Positions 1 through 7,699 of a stretch of DNA of 12,494 nucleotides are shown here, in pieces. Position 1 is the stretch's first letter, and every line of letters starts with the position of its first letter. The notes beneath the pieces were generated by a model. It searched no databases. It was not told the origin of the DNA and saw only the letters and a list, made by a program, of their open reading frames with translations. This DNA is from Anaerolineae bacterium (lineage in GTDB: Bacteria > Chloroflexota > Anaerolineae > Anaerolineales > E44-bin32), in contig JAUVOZ010000042.1 in NCBI GenBank assembly GCA_030598885.1, positions 1 through 12,494 of the forward strand, in the 5' to 3' direction. The translations under genes and the position numbers were made by a program.

Positions 1-164
1 GAGGAAGAAGCTCAATTGCCGGATGAAGCTGAGGAAGAAGCTCAATTGCCGGATGAAGCTGAGGAAGAAGCTCAATTGCCGGATGAAGCTGAGGAAGAAA
101 ATCAATTGCCGGATGAAGCTGAGGAAGAAAATCAATTGCCGGATGAAGCTGAGGAAGAAAATCA
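1..164 (+). repeat. 30-bp in-frame tandem repeat in the S2 tail
   Basis: Units start at 1, 31, 61, 91 and 121, with a partial unit at 151-164. The first three units are identical. From 91 onward the units carry gaagaaaatc in place of gaagaagctc, which changes Ala to Asn. Near-identity at the DNA level points to recent slippage or unequal exchange. A 30-bp unit keeps the frame whatever the copy number. Because the window begins exactly inside the array, the true copy number is unknown and the assembly probably broke here. Confidence 0.95.
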
Positions 165-237
165 AGGTGAAACCCAAGATTCGAGCGATTCTGGTGTGAG
201 CGAAGTAGAGGAAGATGCAAAGGAAGACGGGGAATGA
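1..237 (+). CDS. rpsB: 30S ribosomal protein S2, C-terminal acidic tail (5' partial)
   Basis: Only the last 78 codons are present, open from base 1 to a TGA at 235-237. Nothing of the conserved S2 fold is visible. The assignment rests on position: the frame ends in an ATGA overlap with tsf, and rpsB lies directly before tsf in most bacteria. The visible part is about five and a half copies of a ten-residue unit (EEEAQLPDEA, later EEENQLPDEA). A Ser/Asp/Glu-rich end follows, closing in KEDGE. The repeat part has no basic residue and about half of it is Asp/Glu, so it is expected to be disordered. Acidic or low-complexity extensions after the S2 core occur in some phyla; their role is not known to me. 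The true start lies outside the window. If the position argument fails, this would be an unidentified acidic protein. Confidence 0.75.
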   Translation, partial: EEEAQLPDEAEEEAQLPDEAEEEAQLPDEAEEENQLPDEAEEENQLPDEAEEENQGETQDSSDSGVSEVEEDAKEDGE

Positions 238-836
238 CCATCTCAATCGAGTTGATCAAAGAACTCCGCCAGAAAACGGGATCTGGGGTGCTTGCTTGTC
301 GAGAGGTGCTTAAAGAATGCGGTGGCGACCTTGAACAAGCGGCCATTTTGTTGCGTGAGAGAGGTATGGCTGCTGTTGCCAAGCGAGTCGATCGTGAAAC
401 ACATAACGGAGTATTGGATTTATATAACCATGGTGAAGGGCGTGTGGGTGTGATGGTGGAGGTTAATTGTGAAACGGATTTCGTCGCACGTACGGAAGTA
501 TTTCGGAACTTGGCTCATGATATCGCGCTACAGATCGCAGCCAATTCCCCACGTTGGATCCAAGCGGTGGATGTGCCGGAGGCAGTGATCGAGGAGGAGC
601 GCCAGAAAGCCCGTAGGTGGGCACAGGAGGACGGTAAGCCGGAAAATGTCATTGATCGTATAGTAGATGGCCGACTGAAGAAATTTCTTGATGATAATTG
701 CCTTCTACGTCAGACGTACATTCGCGATGATAAGCAGACGATCGAAGAATTGCTCAATGAGACGATCGTTTCCACCGGCGAAAACATCAGTATCCGACGC
801 TTTGAGCGCTGGACAGTGGGAGAGGAGCTTGAGTAA
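234..836 (+). CDS. tsf: Translation elongation factor Ts (short form)
   Basis: EF-Ts is the guanine nucleotide exchange factor that recycles EF-Tu-GDP during translation. The N-terminal UBA-like domain (about residues 1-50) has the family pattern IKELRQKTGSGVLACREVL. The core carries the signature NCETDFV at residues 78-84, the Thr-Asp-Phe-Val element that contacts EF-Tu. At 200 residues it belongs to the short EF-Ts class rather than the roughly 280-residue enterobacterial class. The ATG at 234 overlaps the stop of the preceding S2 frame (ATGA), and AAGGAAG lies about 7 bases upstream, so translation is probably coupled to rpsB. A terminator-like hairpin follows directly after the stop. Identification is secure. 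Confidence 0.97.
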   Translation: MTISIELIKELRQKTGSGVLACREVLKECGGDLEQAAILLRERGMAAVAKRVDRETHNGVLDLYNHGEGRVGVMVEVNCETDFVARTEVFRNLAHDIALQIAANSPRWIQAVDVPEAVIEEERQKARRWAQEDGKPENVIDRIVDGRLKKFLDDNCLLRQTYIRDDKQTIEELLNETIVSTGENISIRRFERWTVGEELE

Positions 837-841
837 CGTCT

Positions 842-872
842 TCGGGCCAATTGGGTGTTGGCCCGATTTCTT
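842..872 (+). terminator. Terminator-like hairpin between tsf and pyrH
   Basis: A perfect 9-bp inverted repeat (842-850 TCGGGCCAA, 858-866 TTGGCCCGA) has a 7-base loop and is followed by TTTCTT. It starts five bases after the tsf stop. The stem is strong but the T-run is short and interrupted. It may therefore act as a partial terminator that lowers pyrH and downstream expression relative to rpsB-tsf, or as an mRNA 3'-end stabiliser. Confidence 0.55.
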
Positions 873-885
873 ACCAACCGGAGAT

Positions 886-1625
<740 letters not shown>

Positions 1626-1838
1626 TGATTTGAATTGGACTGCATGTGACCTAGGGTTTTCTATCATCCTTGTGTTTGCCCATAAGAGATTGACCAATCT
1701 GAGAATAGCTGGCTTCGTGCAGGGGAAATTGTGTGTTGGACTTATGGTGGGGGAGTGGCATCGCATTTTCCAATGTTTTGCGTTATCCTATAAGGGTAGC
1801 TTCTTAGTAACTAGAGATCATGCCTGAGGAGTATCCTT

Positions 1839-2396
1839 ATGTTTAAAGATGCTCTGGTCGAGGCCGAATCCCGCATGAAAGGCGCGGTTCGCTCGTTCGA
1901 ATATGACTTGGCCACAATCCGCACAGGTCGCGCTTCCCCAGCGCTGGTTGAGCGGTTGTCAGTGGAATATTATGGAAATCCGACACCATTAATGCAGCTG
2001 GCAACTATCTCAGCACCTGAGCCTCGTTTGTTAACTATCCGACCGTTCGATCCAGGGAGCCTGAAAGGGATTGAACGAGCTATCCTAGTCTCCGACCTGG
2101 GCTTGACCCCAAACAATGATGGAAAAATGATCCGTCTTAGTATTCCTCCCCTGACTGAAGAGCGTCGCCACGATCTGGTACGAGTAGTGCGTAGCCGGAC
2201 CGAGGAAGCAAGGGTTGCGGTGCGTAATGTACGCCGGGATGTGTTAAACGACATGCGGGAGTTCGAGCGGGAGAAGCTGATTTCGGAGGATGAACTAAAA
2301 CGCGGTGGGAACGACCTCCAAAAGGTGACTGATCGCTATATCGATCAAATAAATAAAATTTGTCAGAGAAAAGAAACTGAGGTCCTCGAGGTCTAA
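1839..2396 (+). CDS. frr: Ribosome recycling factor
   Basis: RRF works with EF-G to split the post-termination ribosome into subunits so that it can be reused. The 185 residues match the family length. The conserved elements are in place: [16 protein letters not shown] at 25-40 (start of the long three-helix bundle), [16 protein letters not shown] at 42-57 (domain II), then PPLTEERR and [10 protein letters not shown] at 125-134. The last of these is the helix with the Arg residues that touch 23S rRNA. The C-terminus has the usual [10 protein letters not shown] helix. The ATG at 1839 is preceded by GAGGAG at 1826-1831. uppS begins only 16 bases after the stop, so the two are probably co-transcribed. 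The 213-bp gap upstream holds no convincing gene and only a weak promoter candidate. Confidence 0.97.
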   Translation: MFKDALVEAESRMKGAVRSFEYDLATIRTGRASPALVERLSVEYYGNPTPLMQLATISAPEPRLLTIRPFDPGSLKGIERAILVSDLGLTPNNDGKMIRLSIPPLTEERRHDLVRVVRSRTEEARVAVRNVRRDVLNDMREFEREKLISEDELKRGGNDLQKVTDRYIDQINKICQRKETEVLEV

Positions 2397-2412
2397 CGCA
2401 ACCTCACATAGC

Positions 2413-3150
2413 ATGACTGACGTGAAACCACTTAAGTTGCCGGATAAGGTTCCGACGCATATTGCTATTATCATGGATGGGAACGGCCGTTGGGCGCGGG
2501 CTCGTAGCCTACCACGTCTAGCGGGACATCGCGCGGGGGTCGATAATCTGCGTCGTGTGCTCGAAGCCTGTGTCGAATTCGGTATCCAATATTTGACGAT
2601 CTATGCTTTCTCTACTGAAAACTGGAATCGTCCGGTGGACGAAGTTCGTGGATTGATGAATATCCTGGAGGAGGTCATCGACCGCGAGCTGCAGAAGTTG
2701 AATGAAAAGGGCGTACAGTTACGGCATATTGGTCGGTTGGAACGTTTACGTCCGGAGCTACAAGAAAAAGTCCGTCACGCCATCGAGTTGACCCGGAATA
2801 ACCAGAAGTTGGTGCTCAATATCGCTTGGAACTATGGTGGACGTGCCGAGATCGTAGATGCCATCCAGCAGATTGTGGCTGACGGCATATCACCGGACGA
2901 GGTTGAAGAAGACCTGGTAAGTCGCTATCTCTACACTGCTGGTTGTCCAGACCCTGATCTTATTATCCGAACTGCTGGAGAGTTGCGAGCAAGCAATTTT
3001 CTGATCTGGCAGGGCGCGTATTCCGAGTGGTACATCGCTTCCACATATTGGCCTGAATTCGACCGAGAGGAGCTTTTCAAGGCGCTGTGCGAATATGCAA
3101 GCCGTGAGCGTCGTTTCGGTCGTGTTCCCGGGTCCGTATCTCCAGAGTAA
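2413..3150 (+). CDS. uppS: Isoprenyl transferase (undecaprenyl diphosphate synthase type)
   Basis: This cis-prenyltransferase condenses isopentenyl diphosphate units onto farnesyl diphosphate. The product is the C55 lipid carrier needed for peptidoglycan and other wall polymers. At 245 residues it has family length. [10 protein letters not shown] at 19-28 contains the Mg-binding catalytic Asp22. HRAG (39-42), [13 protein letters not shown] (62-74) and [12 protein letters not shown] (136-147) follow. The IPP-binding segment at 186-196 reads [11 protein letters not shown], against the commoner RTSGEQRLSNF; its two Arg residues, and Glu205 in AYSEWY, are kept. No Shine-Dalgarno is evident before ATG 2413, so translation may depend on reinitiation from frr 16 bases upstream. 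cdsA starts one base after the stop. The product feeds the same envelope processes as the LysM-M23 proteins further along. Confidence 0.96.
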   Translation: MTDVKPLKLPDKVPTHIAIIMDGNGRWARARSLPRLAGHRAGVDNLRRVLEACVEFGIQYLTIYAFSTENWNRPVDEVRGLMNILEEVIDRELQKLNEKGVQLRHIGRLERLRPELQEKVRHAIELTRNNQKLVLNIAWNYGGRAEIVDAIQQIVADGISPDEVEEDLVSRYLYTAGCPDPDLIIRTAGELRASNFLIWQGAYSEWYIASTYWPEFDREELFKALCEYASRERRFGRVPGSVSPE

Positions 3151-3151
3151 T

Positions 3152-3970
3152 ATGCTGCGCGAGCGCATCGTCGTCATTATCTTTCTCCTGCCGTTCATAC
3201 TTTGGGTGCTGGTTGACGGCAATTGGCTATTCTTAGTCGCAATCATAACTTTACTGAGTTTAGCTGCGGCTGAATATGGGCTAATGTTTCGTCGTCATGG
3301 TCTGCGACCCGCGCTTCCCTTACTTGTCCTTGGAGTAATTGCTCTCAGTATCTCTCGGTTCCTGCATGGCTTTGAGCATATGCCGTTCCTGCTAACCGTT
3401 CTCTGTCTAGCAACTCTCATTTGGCACTTGGTAGACTATGAACAAGGAGCACTCCGCTCTGGTACCGACTTCGCGGTCAGTGTGACCGGCATCATCTACC
3501 TGGGCTGGGTCGGGTCATACCTGATTTCTTTGCGACATTTACCTGAAGGTGAGTGGTGGATTCTCGTTGCTTTGCCCTCGATATGGCTCGCTGACGGTGC
3601 GGCTTATCTGGTTGGTCGGGCGATCGGTCATCATCCGCTTACCAGACGGTTAAGTCCCAATAAGACCTGGGAGGGTTACATTGCAGGCATTATATGCGGA
3701 GCGCTTGGAACGGCGGGGTTGGCGATGTTGTGGCGGATTGGTGCGGGGTTTCCATCAACTTTATCTGCTACGCGTGGTTTGATCGTGGGAGCAACGATCA
3801 GCACTCTTGCGCCCTTGGGTGATCTGGGAATCAGCATGATCAAACGTGAAATTCAGGTCAAAGACACCGGCTCTCTGATTCCTGGTCACGGCGGTGTCCT
3901 CGATCGTCTGGATTCCTGGTTGTGGGCTGGAGCAATCGGATTTTATTTAGTCTCTTGGCTCATAACATAA
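3152..3970 (+). CDS. cdsA: Phosphatidate cytidylyltransferase (CDP-diglyceride synthase)
   Basis: CdsA makes CDP-diacylglycerol from CTP and phosphatidic acid, the branch point of phospholipid synthesis, in the cytoplasmic membrane. It is a 272-residue polytopic protein with about seven or eight hydrophobic segments. Conserved elements are LADGAAYLVGR (146-156), SPNKTWEGYIAG (168-179) and the C-terminal signature at 228-254. The signature runs SMIKREIQVKD, then PGHGGVLDRLD, which holds the metal- and CTP-binding Asp/Lys residues. I chose ATG 3152, one base after the uppS stop (TAATATG). An in-frame start at 3095 would add 19 residues that only re-read uppS in another frame. The Shine-Dalgarno is weak, so translational coupling to uppS is likely. 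dxr and rseP, the usual next genes in many bacteria, are absent. Confidence 0.95.
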   Translation: MLRERIVVIIFLLPFILWVLVDGNWLFLVAIITLLSLAAAEYGLMFRRHGLRPALPLLVLGVIALSISRFLHGFEHMPFLLTVLCLATLIWHLVDYEQGALRSGTDFAVSVTGIIYLGWVGSYLISLRHLPEGEWWILVALPSIWLADGAAYLVGRAIGHHPLTRRLSPNKTWEGYIAGIICGALGTAGLAMLWRIGAGFPSTLSATRGLIVGATISTLAPLGDLGISMIKREIQVKDTGSLIPGHGGVLDRLDSWLWAGAIGFYLVSWLIT

Positions 3971-4009
3971 CTTACTTGCTCTCGGATCTAAAACTGATGG
4001 AGAGGATGA

Positions 4010-5005
4010 ATGAGAGAAAAACCTTCTAGAAACTTAGCGCTTGATCTAACACGGGTGACAGAAGCGGCCGCACTGGCGGCGGCCAGGTATATGGGGCGGG
4101 GCGATAGAAAAGAAGGAGATCAAGCTGCGGTCGACGCCATGCGCCTGGTTCTAAACACAATCGAAATGGACGGAGTGGTTGTCATTGGAGAGGGAGAGAA
4201 GGATGAGGCTCCCATGCTTTACAATGGCGAGCGGCTTGGTACTGGAGAACCGCCGCAGGTGGACATTGCGGTTGATCCGATCGATGGCACTCGTCTCTTG
4301 GCGCTGGGGAGAACCAACTCGATCTCTACCGTGGCAATCGCCGAGCGTGGATCGATGTTCGATCCTGGTCCGATTGTTTACATGCATAAGATGGCTGTCG
4401 GTCTTGAGGCCAAGGGTAAAATCGACCTTGATGCACCTGTAACCGATAATTTAAAAGCTGTAGCTCGCGCCAAAAGTGCTGACGTGGATGATTTGACGGT
4501 AATTATCCTCGATCGACCGCGCCATCGGGATATTATCGAGCAGGTTCGCCAAGCTGGGGCTCGAATCCGCCTGATCACCGATGGCGACGTGGCTGGCGCC
4601 CTGATGACTGCTTGGCCTGAGTCAGGAATCGATATGTTGATCGGCGTTGGCGGTACCCCGGAGGGTGTCCTAGCTGCTTGTGCCCTCAAGTGTATGGGAG
4701 GCGAGATCCAAGGTCGCCTTTATCCTCGGAACGAGGAGGAAGCCTCCCTGGCGAAAGAGTTGGGATATGACCTGGAGAAGGTGCTGTCCATCGACGACCT
4801 AGTTCGAAGCGAAGATGTGTTCTTTTCCATCACCGGGATTACTGATGGTGAGTTGGTCGATGGGGTTAAATATTTCGGAGAAGGCGCTCGAACCCATAGC
4901 CTAGTGATGAGGGCTCGTTCAGGAACAGTGCGCGAGATCATTGCCACTCATCGCTGGGAAAAACTGATGACCTTCAGCGAGATCCGTTACGACAGAATCG
5001 GATAA
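4010..5005 (+). CDS. glpX: Class II fructose-1,6-bisphosphatase
   Basis: This enzyme hydrolyses fructose-1,6-bisphosphate to fructose-6-phosphate and phosphate, a committed step of gluconeogenesis. It belongs to the Mn-dependent GlpX class within the inositol-phosphatase superfamily. The 331 residues fit the family. Visible motifs are RVTEAAALAAARYMGRGD at 15-32, VVVIGEGEKDEAPML at 56-70 and VDPIDGTRLLALG at 88-100; the latter two carry the metal-ligand Glu/Asp residues. GVGGTPEGVLAACALKCMGG and FSITGITDGELVDGV follow in the C-terminal half. ATG 4010 has GGAGAGG at 3999-4005 as ribosome binding site, four bases before it. The gene lies 39 bp after cdsA with no terminator seen between, so read-through from the upstream cluster is possible. 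Some cyanobacterial relatives also cleave sedoheptulose bisphosphate; nothing here tests that. Confidence 0.95.
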   Translation: MREKPSRNLALDLTRVTEAAALAAARYMGRGDRKEGDQAAVDAMRLVLNTIEMDGVVVIGEGEKDEAPMLYNGERLGTGEPPQVDIAVDPIDGTRLLALGRTNSISTVAIAERGSMFDPGPIVYMHKMAVGLEAKGKIDLDAPVTDNLKAVARAKSADVDDLTVIILDRPRHRDIIEQVRQAGARIRLITDGDVAGALMTAWPESGIDMLIGVGGTPEGVLAACALKCMGGEIQGRLYPRNEEEASLAKELGYDLEKVLSIDDLVRSEDVFFSITGITDGELVDGVKYFGEGARTHSLVMRARSGTVREIIATHRWEKLMTFSEIRYDRIG

Positions 5006-5078
5006 GCATTCAATATTATGCGCATTCTTGATGGTACTACTTTTATGCCCAGTAGGATATACTTACTAATCAAGTGGC

Positions 5079-5107
5079 TTGCAGGCTCTATGGCGGCATG
5101 CTATAAT
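5079..5107 (+). promoter_or_regulatory. Extended -10 promoter of rho
   Basis: A perfect TATAAT at 5102-5107 is preceded by TGC, giving the extended -10 form TGN-TATAAT. Exactly 17 bp upstream is TTGCAG (5079-5084), a three-of-six -35 match; an extended -10 tolerates a poor -35. Transcription would begin near 5113-5115, giving a leader of about 170 nt before the rho ATG. The site sits in the 276-bp gap after glpX and has the right strand and place to drive rho and the overlapping peptidase gene. Confidence 0.7.
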
Positions 5108-5125
5108 GAAGCATCCAGAAAATTT

Positions 5126-5143
5126 GGTTGTCCTCGGACAGCC
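5126..5143 (+). promoter_or_regulatory. 5' leader stem-loop of rho mRNA
   Basis: GGTTGTC (5126-5132) pairs with GACAGCC (5137-5143) through seven pairs, one of them G-U, around a CTCG tetraloop. It would lie about 12 nt after the predicted transcription start. The following 50 bases (5141-5190) contain 17 C and 7 G, a C-over-G bias of the kind Rho prefers to bind. A role in autogenous control of rho is a hypothesis. Confidence 0.4.
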
Positions 5144-5227
5144 TCCCCATTGCCAAATCCAGACTTGACTATTGCGTAAACCTCTTTTGCTGAGCCGCGG
5201 TTTATTGACCGTATGAGATTTTGAGAA

Positions 5228-5245
5228 GGGCGGCTGACACCGCCC
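5228..5245 (+). promoter_or_regulatory. GC-rich hairpin before the rho ribosome binding site
   Basis: GGGCGG (5228-5233) and CCGCCC (5240-5245) form a perfect 6-bp G/C stem with a CTGACA loop, 22 bases before the rho Shine-Dalgarno GGGGGAG (5268-5274). No T-run follows, so it is not an ordinary intrinsic terminator. It could pause polymerase or affect translation of rho. Support is structural only. Confidence 0.4.
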
Positions 5246-5281
5246 GAGATCGTGTTTGAATTCCCTCGGGGGAGTTTTCTA

Positions 5282-6562
5282 ATGAATATTGCACAATTAG
5301 AAGAAATGACACTCTCTGATTTGCGCGCCATGTCCAAAGATCTGGAAATCCCTGGCGCCAGTCGGATGAAGAAAGATGACTTGATCTTGCAAATTATGCA
5401 GGCTGATGCTGAACGGCGAGGCTTGGAATTGCGAGGTGGTGTTCTCGATATCGTGAATGATGGAATGGGATTTCTACGCGCCGATCACTATTTACCGGGA
5501 CCAAACGACATCTACGTTTCGCAGTCGCAAATCCGGCGTTTTAGCTTGCGCACAGGAGATATGGTCATCGGCCAAGTCAGGCCACCAAAGGAGACAGAAA
5601 AATATTTCGGTTTGTTGAGAGTTGAATCGATCAACGGTATGGACCCAGATGAGACCTGGAAGAGACCAACATTTGAGAGCCTAACGCCGATTTTCCCTGA
5701 AAAGCGTTTTGACTTGGAGACCGACCGTCACACGCTAGCCACACGGATGCTTAACCTGATTGCCCCTATAGGCTACGGTCAGCGCGGTTTGATCGTTTCG
5801 CCCCCTAAGGCGGGTAAAACAACCGTCCTGAAACAGATCGCCAATGCAATTTCGACTAACTATCATCAGGTGCACCTAATGGTAGCGTTGATTGGTGAGC
5901 GACCGGAAGAGGTGACTGACATGGATCGCTCGGTGGATGCTGAGGTGATCGCGGCCACTTTCGACGAGCCGGTTACTTCTCACGTACGGGTGGCCGAGAT
6001 GGCACTGGCGCGAGCTAAACGGTTAGTCGAGTGCGGTCGAGAAGTGGTGATCTTGATGGATTCGATCACCCGGCTAGCCCGCGCCTACAACCTGATGGTC
6101 GCCCCTTCGGGACGTACCCTGTCGGGAGGGTTGGATCCGGCAGCGTTATATCCCCCTAAACGTTTCTTCGGTGCGGCTCGCAACATTGAGGATGGGGGCT
6201 CGCTTACGATCATCGCCACCTGCCTGGTTGATACCGGCTCACGGATGGATGATGTGGTTTACGAGGAGTTCAAGGGTACTGGCAATATGGAACTCCATCT
6301 TTCACGTCGTCTTCAAGAGCGACGGATCTTCCCCGCCTTCGATATCGATCGCTCATCCACTCGGCGGGAGGAGTTGCTTTTAGGGCCCGACATCACTCAG
6401 CGAGTGTGGCTGATACGACGGATGTTCTCCCACATGATAACCCCACCACCCAATGGCGCTGGTATGGACATAACCAATGCAACTGAGGCCATCATCCAGC
6501 GAATATCTCATACGGAAAACAACCTCGAATTCCTCGAAACGTTGACTGATGAAGCCTTCTGA
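5282..6562 (+). CDS. rho: Transcription termination factor Rho
   Basis: Rho is a hexameric RNA-dependent ATPase that ends transcription at C-rich untranslated RNA. The predicted protein has 426 residues. Residues 1-45 form the helical N-terminal domain ([15 protein letters not shown]), and about 50-120 the cold-shock-like RNA-binding domain ([28 protein letters not shown]). The ATPase core has Walker A PPKAGKTT (174-181), [16 protein letters not shown] with the catalytic Glu near 206, and Walker [17 protein letters not shown] (255-270). The Q/R-loop region [22 protein letters not shown] (280-301) and [15 protein letters not shown] follow. Most relatives I know have Asp in the LIDERPEEV box where this protein has Gly205. 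There is no large insertion in the RNA-binding domain. I chose ATG 5282 because GGGGGAG lies seven bases before it; an in-frame GTG at 5252 lacks such a site. The last 14 bases overlap the next gene. Confidence 0.97.
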   Translation: MNIAQLEEMTLSDLRAMSKDLEIPGASRMKKDDLILQIMQADAERRGLELRGGVLDIVNDGMGFLRADHYLPGPNDIYVSQSQIRRFSLRTGDMVIGQVRPPKETEKYFGLLRVESINGMDPDETWKRPTFESLTPIFPEKRFDLETDRHTLATRMLNLIAPIGYGQRGLIVSPPKAGKTTVLKQIANAISTNYHQVHLMVALIGERPEEVTDMDRSVDAEVIAATFDEPVTSHVRVAEMALARAKRLVECGREVVILMDSITRLARAYNLMVAPSGRTLSGGLDPAALYPPKRFFGAARNIEDGGSLTIIATCLVDTGSRMDDVVYEEFKGTGNMELHLSRRLQERRIFPAFDIDRSSTRREELLLGPDITQRVWLIRRMFSHMITPPPNGAGMDITNATEAIIQRISHTENNLEFLETLTDEAF

Positions 6563-7625
6563 GGCAACCGTTTCATCGATCAACATTTGGGGACGACGGA
6601 TCGCACCCCTATTATTTGGTCTTACAGGATTACTGGCGGCTTCATGGGCTGTCTGGCTAAATTTTAGCGTTACGGCAGTCGCTTCAAACCCCACACAAGT
6701 CCCGACACAAGTGCAAGTTCCCATCGACATGGAGGATCTACTTCCCAGCTATCTTCCCTTTGATGACCGCAATCTCATCTCGCGACAGGTGGATATCTAT
6801 ACCCAGATTCCTCACCGATTGCGCGTTGAAGTCTTGCGCTACACAGTACAAAAAGGTGACGCTATCTTTGGGATCGCGGACAAGTTCGACCTGGAACCAG
6901 AGACTCTACTATGGGGCAACTACGATGTTTTAAATGACGACCCTCACCTGCTCCGACCGGGTCAGGAACTTAACATCCTTCCAGTAGATGGGACATATTA
7001 TCAGTGGCAGTCTGGCGATAGTATAGAAGCCGTAGCTCACTCCTTTGGTGTGGAACCGGAACAGATACTCGAATGGCCTGGCAATGGTATTAACCTGATT
7101 GATCCGGTAATCGAGCCGGAGAGTTGGTTGGTGGTTCCGGGAGGGAGGCGGGCACTACGTCAGTGGTTGGTTCCCACTATCGCTCGCGGTCAAGCGGGTG
7201 TGGGTGCGGCCTTAGGACCTGGCGGTTGTACCGGCGATTATTCGGGGGGAGCAGTCGGGACCGGTGGTTTCATTTGGCCGGCTGCCAATCATTATATCTC
7301 TGGCAATAACTATTGGTCGGGTCACCTGGCGATTGACATCGCCGCTGGACTTGGAACGCCGATTTGGGCTGCCGACAGCGGAGTGATTGTATTTGCCGGA
7401 TGGTCCACTGTTGGCTATGGCTATATGGTCATGCTTGACCATGGTAACGGTTGGCAGACTCTGTACGGCCATCTCAGTCAAGTCAATGTTGCCTGTGGGC
7501 AAAGCGTCGGACAGGGGCAGCGTATTGGGCTTGCAGGCTCAACCGGAAATTCCACCGGCCCGCATTTACATTTTGAGACTCGATTCGAAGGTGGGTTCGT
7601 CAACCCCTGGTATGTCCTGCCATAA
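6549..7625 (+). CDS. Membrane-anchored LysM-M23 peptidase-like protein (first paralog)
   Basis: This is a predicted cell-wall protein of 358 residues. One hydrophobic segment at about 18-40 anchors it with the rest outside. Two LysM-type peptidoglycan-binding modules follow, at 97-144 (YTVQKGDAIFGIADKF, ending RPGQELNI) and about 150-197. An M23 (LytM-type) domain covers about 240-355. Zinc-ligand residues are intact: His259 and Asp263 in HLAID, and His341 in HLH (339-341), with His308 in YGHLS. It is therefore probably an active endopeptidase cutting peptide cross-links, not a degenerate regulator. The ATG at 6549 lies within the last codons of rho, so translation is probably coupled to it. 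Cys227 and Cys316 are the only cysteines and are matched in the paralog downstream. Family assignment is firm; the exact bond cut is unknown. Confidence 0.9.
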   Translation: MKPSEATVSSINIWGRRIAPLLFGLTGLLAASWAVWLNFSVTAVASNPTQVPTQVQVPIDMEDLLPSYLPFDDRNLISRQVDIYTQIPHRLRVEVLRYTVQKGDAIFGIADKFDLEPETLLWGNYDVLNDDPHLLRPGQELNILPVDGTYYQWQSGDSIEAVAHSFGVEPEQILEWPGNGINLIDPVIEPESWLVVPGGRRALRQWLVPTIARGQAGVGAALGPGGCTGDYSGGAVGTGGFIWPAANHYISGNNYWSGHLAIDIAAGLGTPIWAADSGVIVFAGWSTVGYGYMVMLDHGNGWQTLYGHLSQVNVACGQSVGQGQRIGLAGSTGNSTGPHLHFETRFEGGFVNPWYVLP

Positions 7626-7644
7626 GTAGACATAATTGATGACC

Positions 7645-7673
7645 TTGACGACCTCCAGGGCGGTTGATATGAT
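7645..7673 (+). promoter_or_regulatory. Near-consensus promoter of the second M23 paralog
   Basis: TTGACG (7645-7650) and TATGAT (7668-7673) are each five of six to the sigma-70 consensus, with exactly 17 bp between them. The predicted start is near 7680, leaving a leader of about 20 nt to ATG 7700. TGATC and GATCA flank 7667-7686 as an imperfect palindrome over the start region (tgatcagatccgatca), possibly an operator. The second paralog can therefore be expressed apart from rho. Confidence 0.65.
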
Positions 7674-7699
7674 CAGATCCGATCAGGAGATGAAGGCAT

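Noticed and set aside
1..164. CRISPR-like array
   Set aside because: The 30-bp units are directly adjacent with no spacers, and they are in frame as part of a protein ending at the tsf start.
1766..1794. Promoter before frr (TTTTCC-17-TATAAG)
   Set aside because: The -10 is five of six but the -35 is only three of six, with no TGN extension. Possible, but too weak to list as a feature.
1630..1827. Small 65-codon reading frame in the pyrH-frr gap
   Set aside because: TTG start without a ribosome binding site, no recognisable domain, and composition like non-coding DNA.
3095..3151. Earlier start of cdsA at 3095
   Set aside because: The added 19 residues only re-read uppS, and ATG 3152 begins the typical hydrophobic N-terminus.
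5252..5281. GTG start of rho at 5252
   Set aside because: No good ribosome binding site, whereas ATG 5282 has GGGGGAG seven bases upstream and begins a normal Rho N-terminus.
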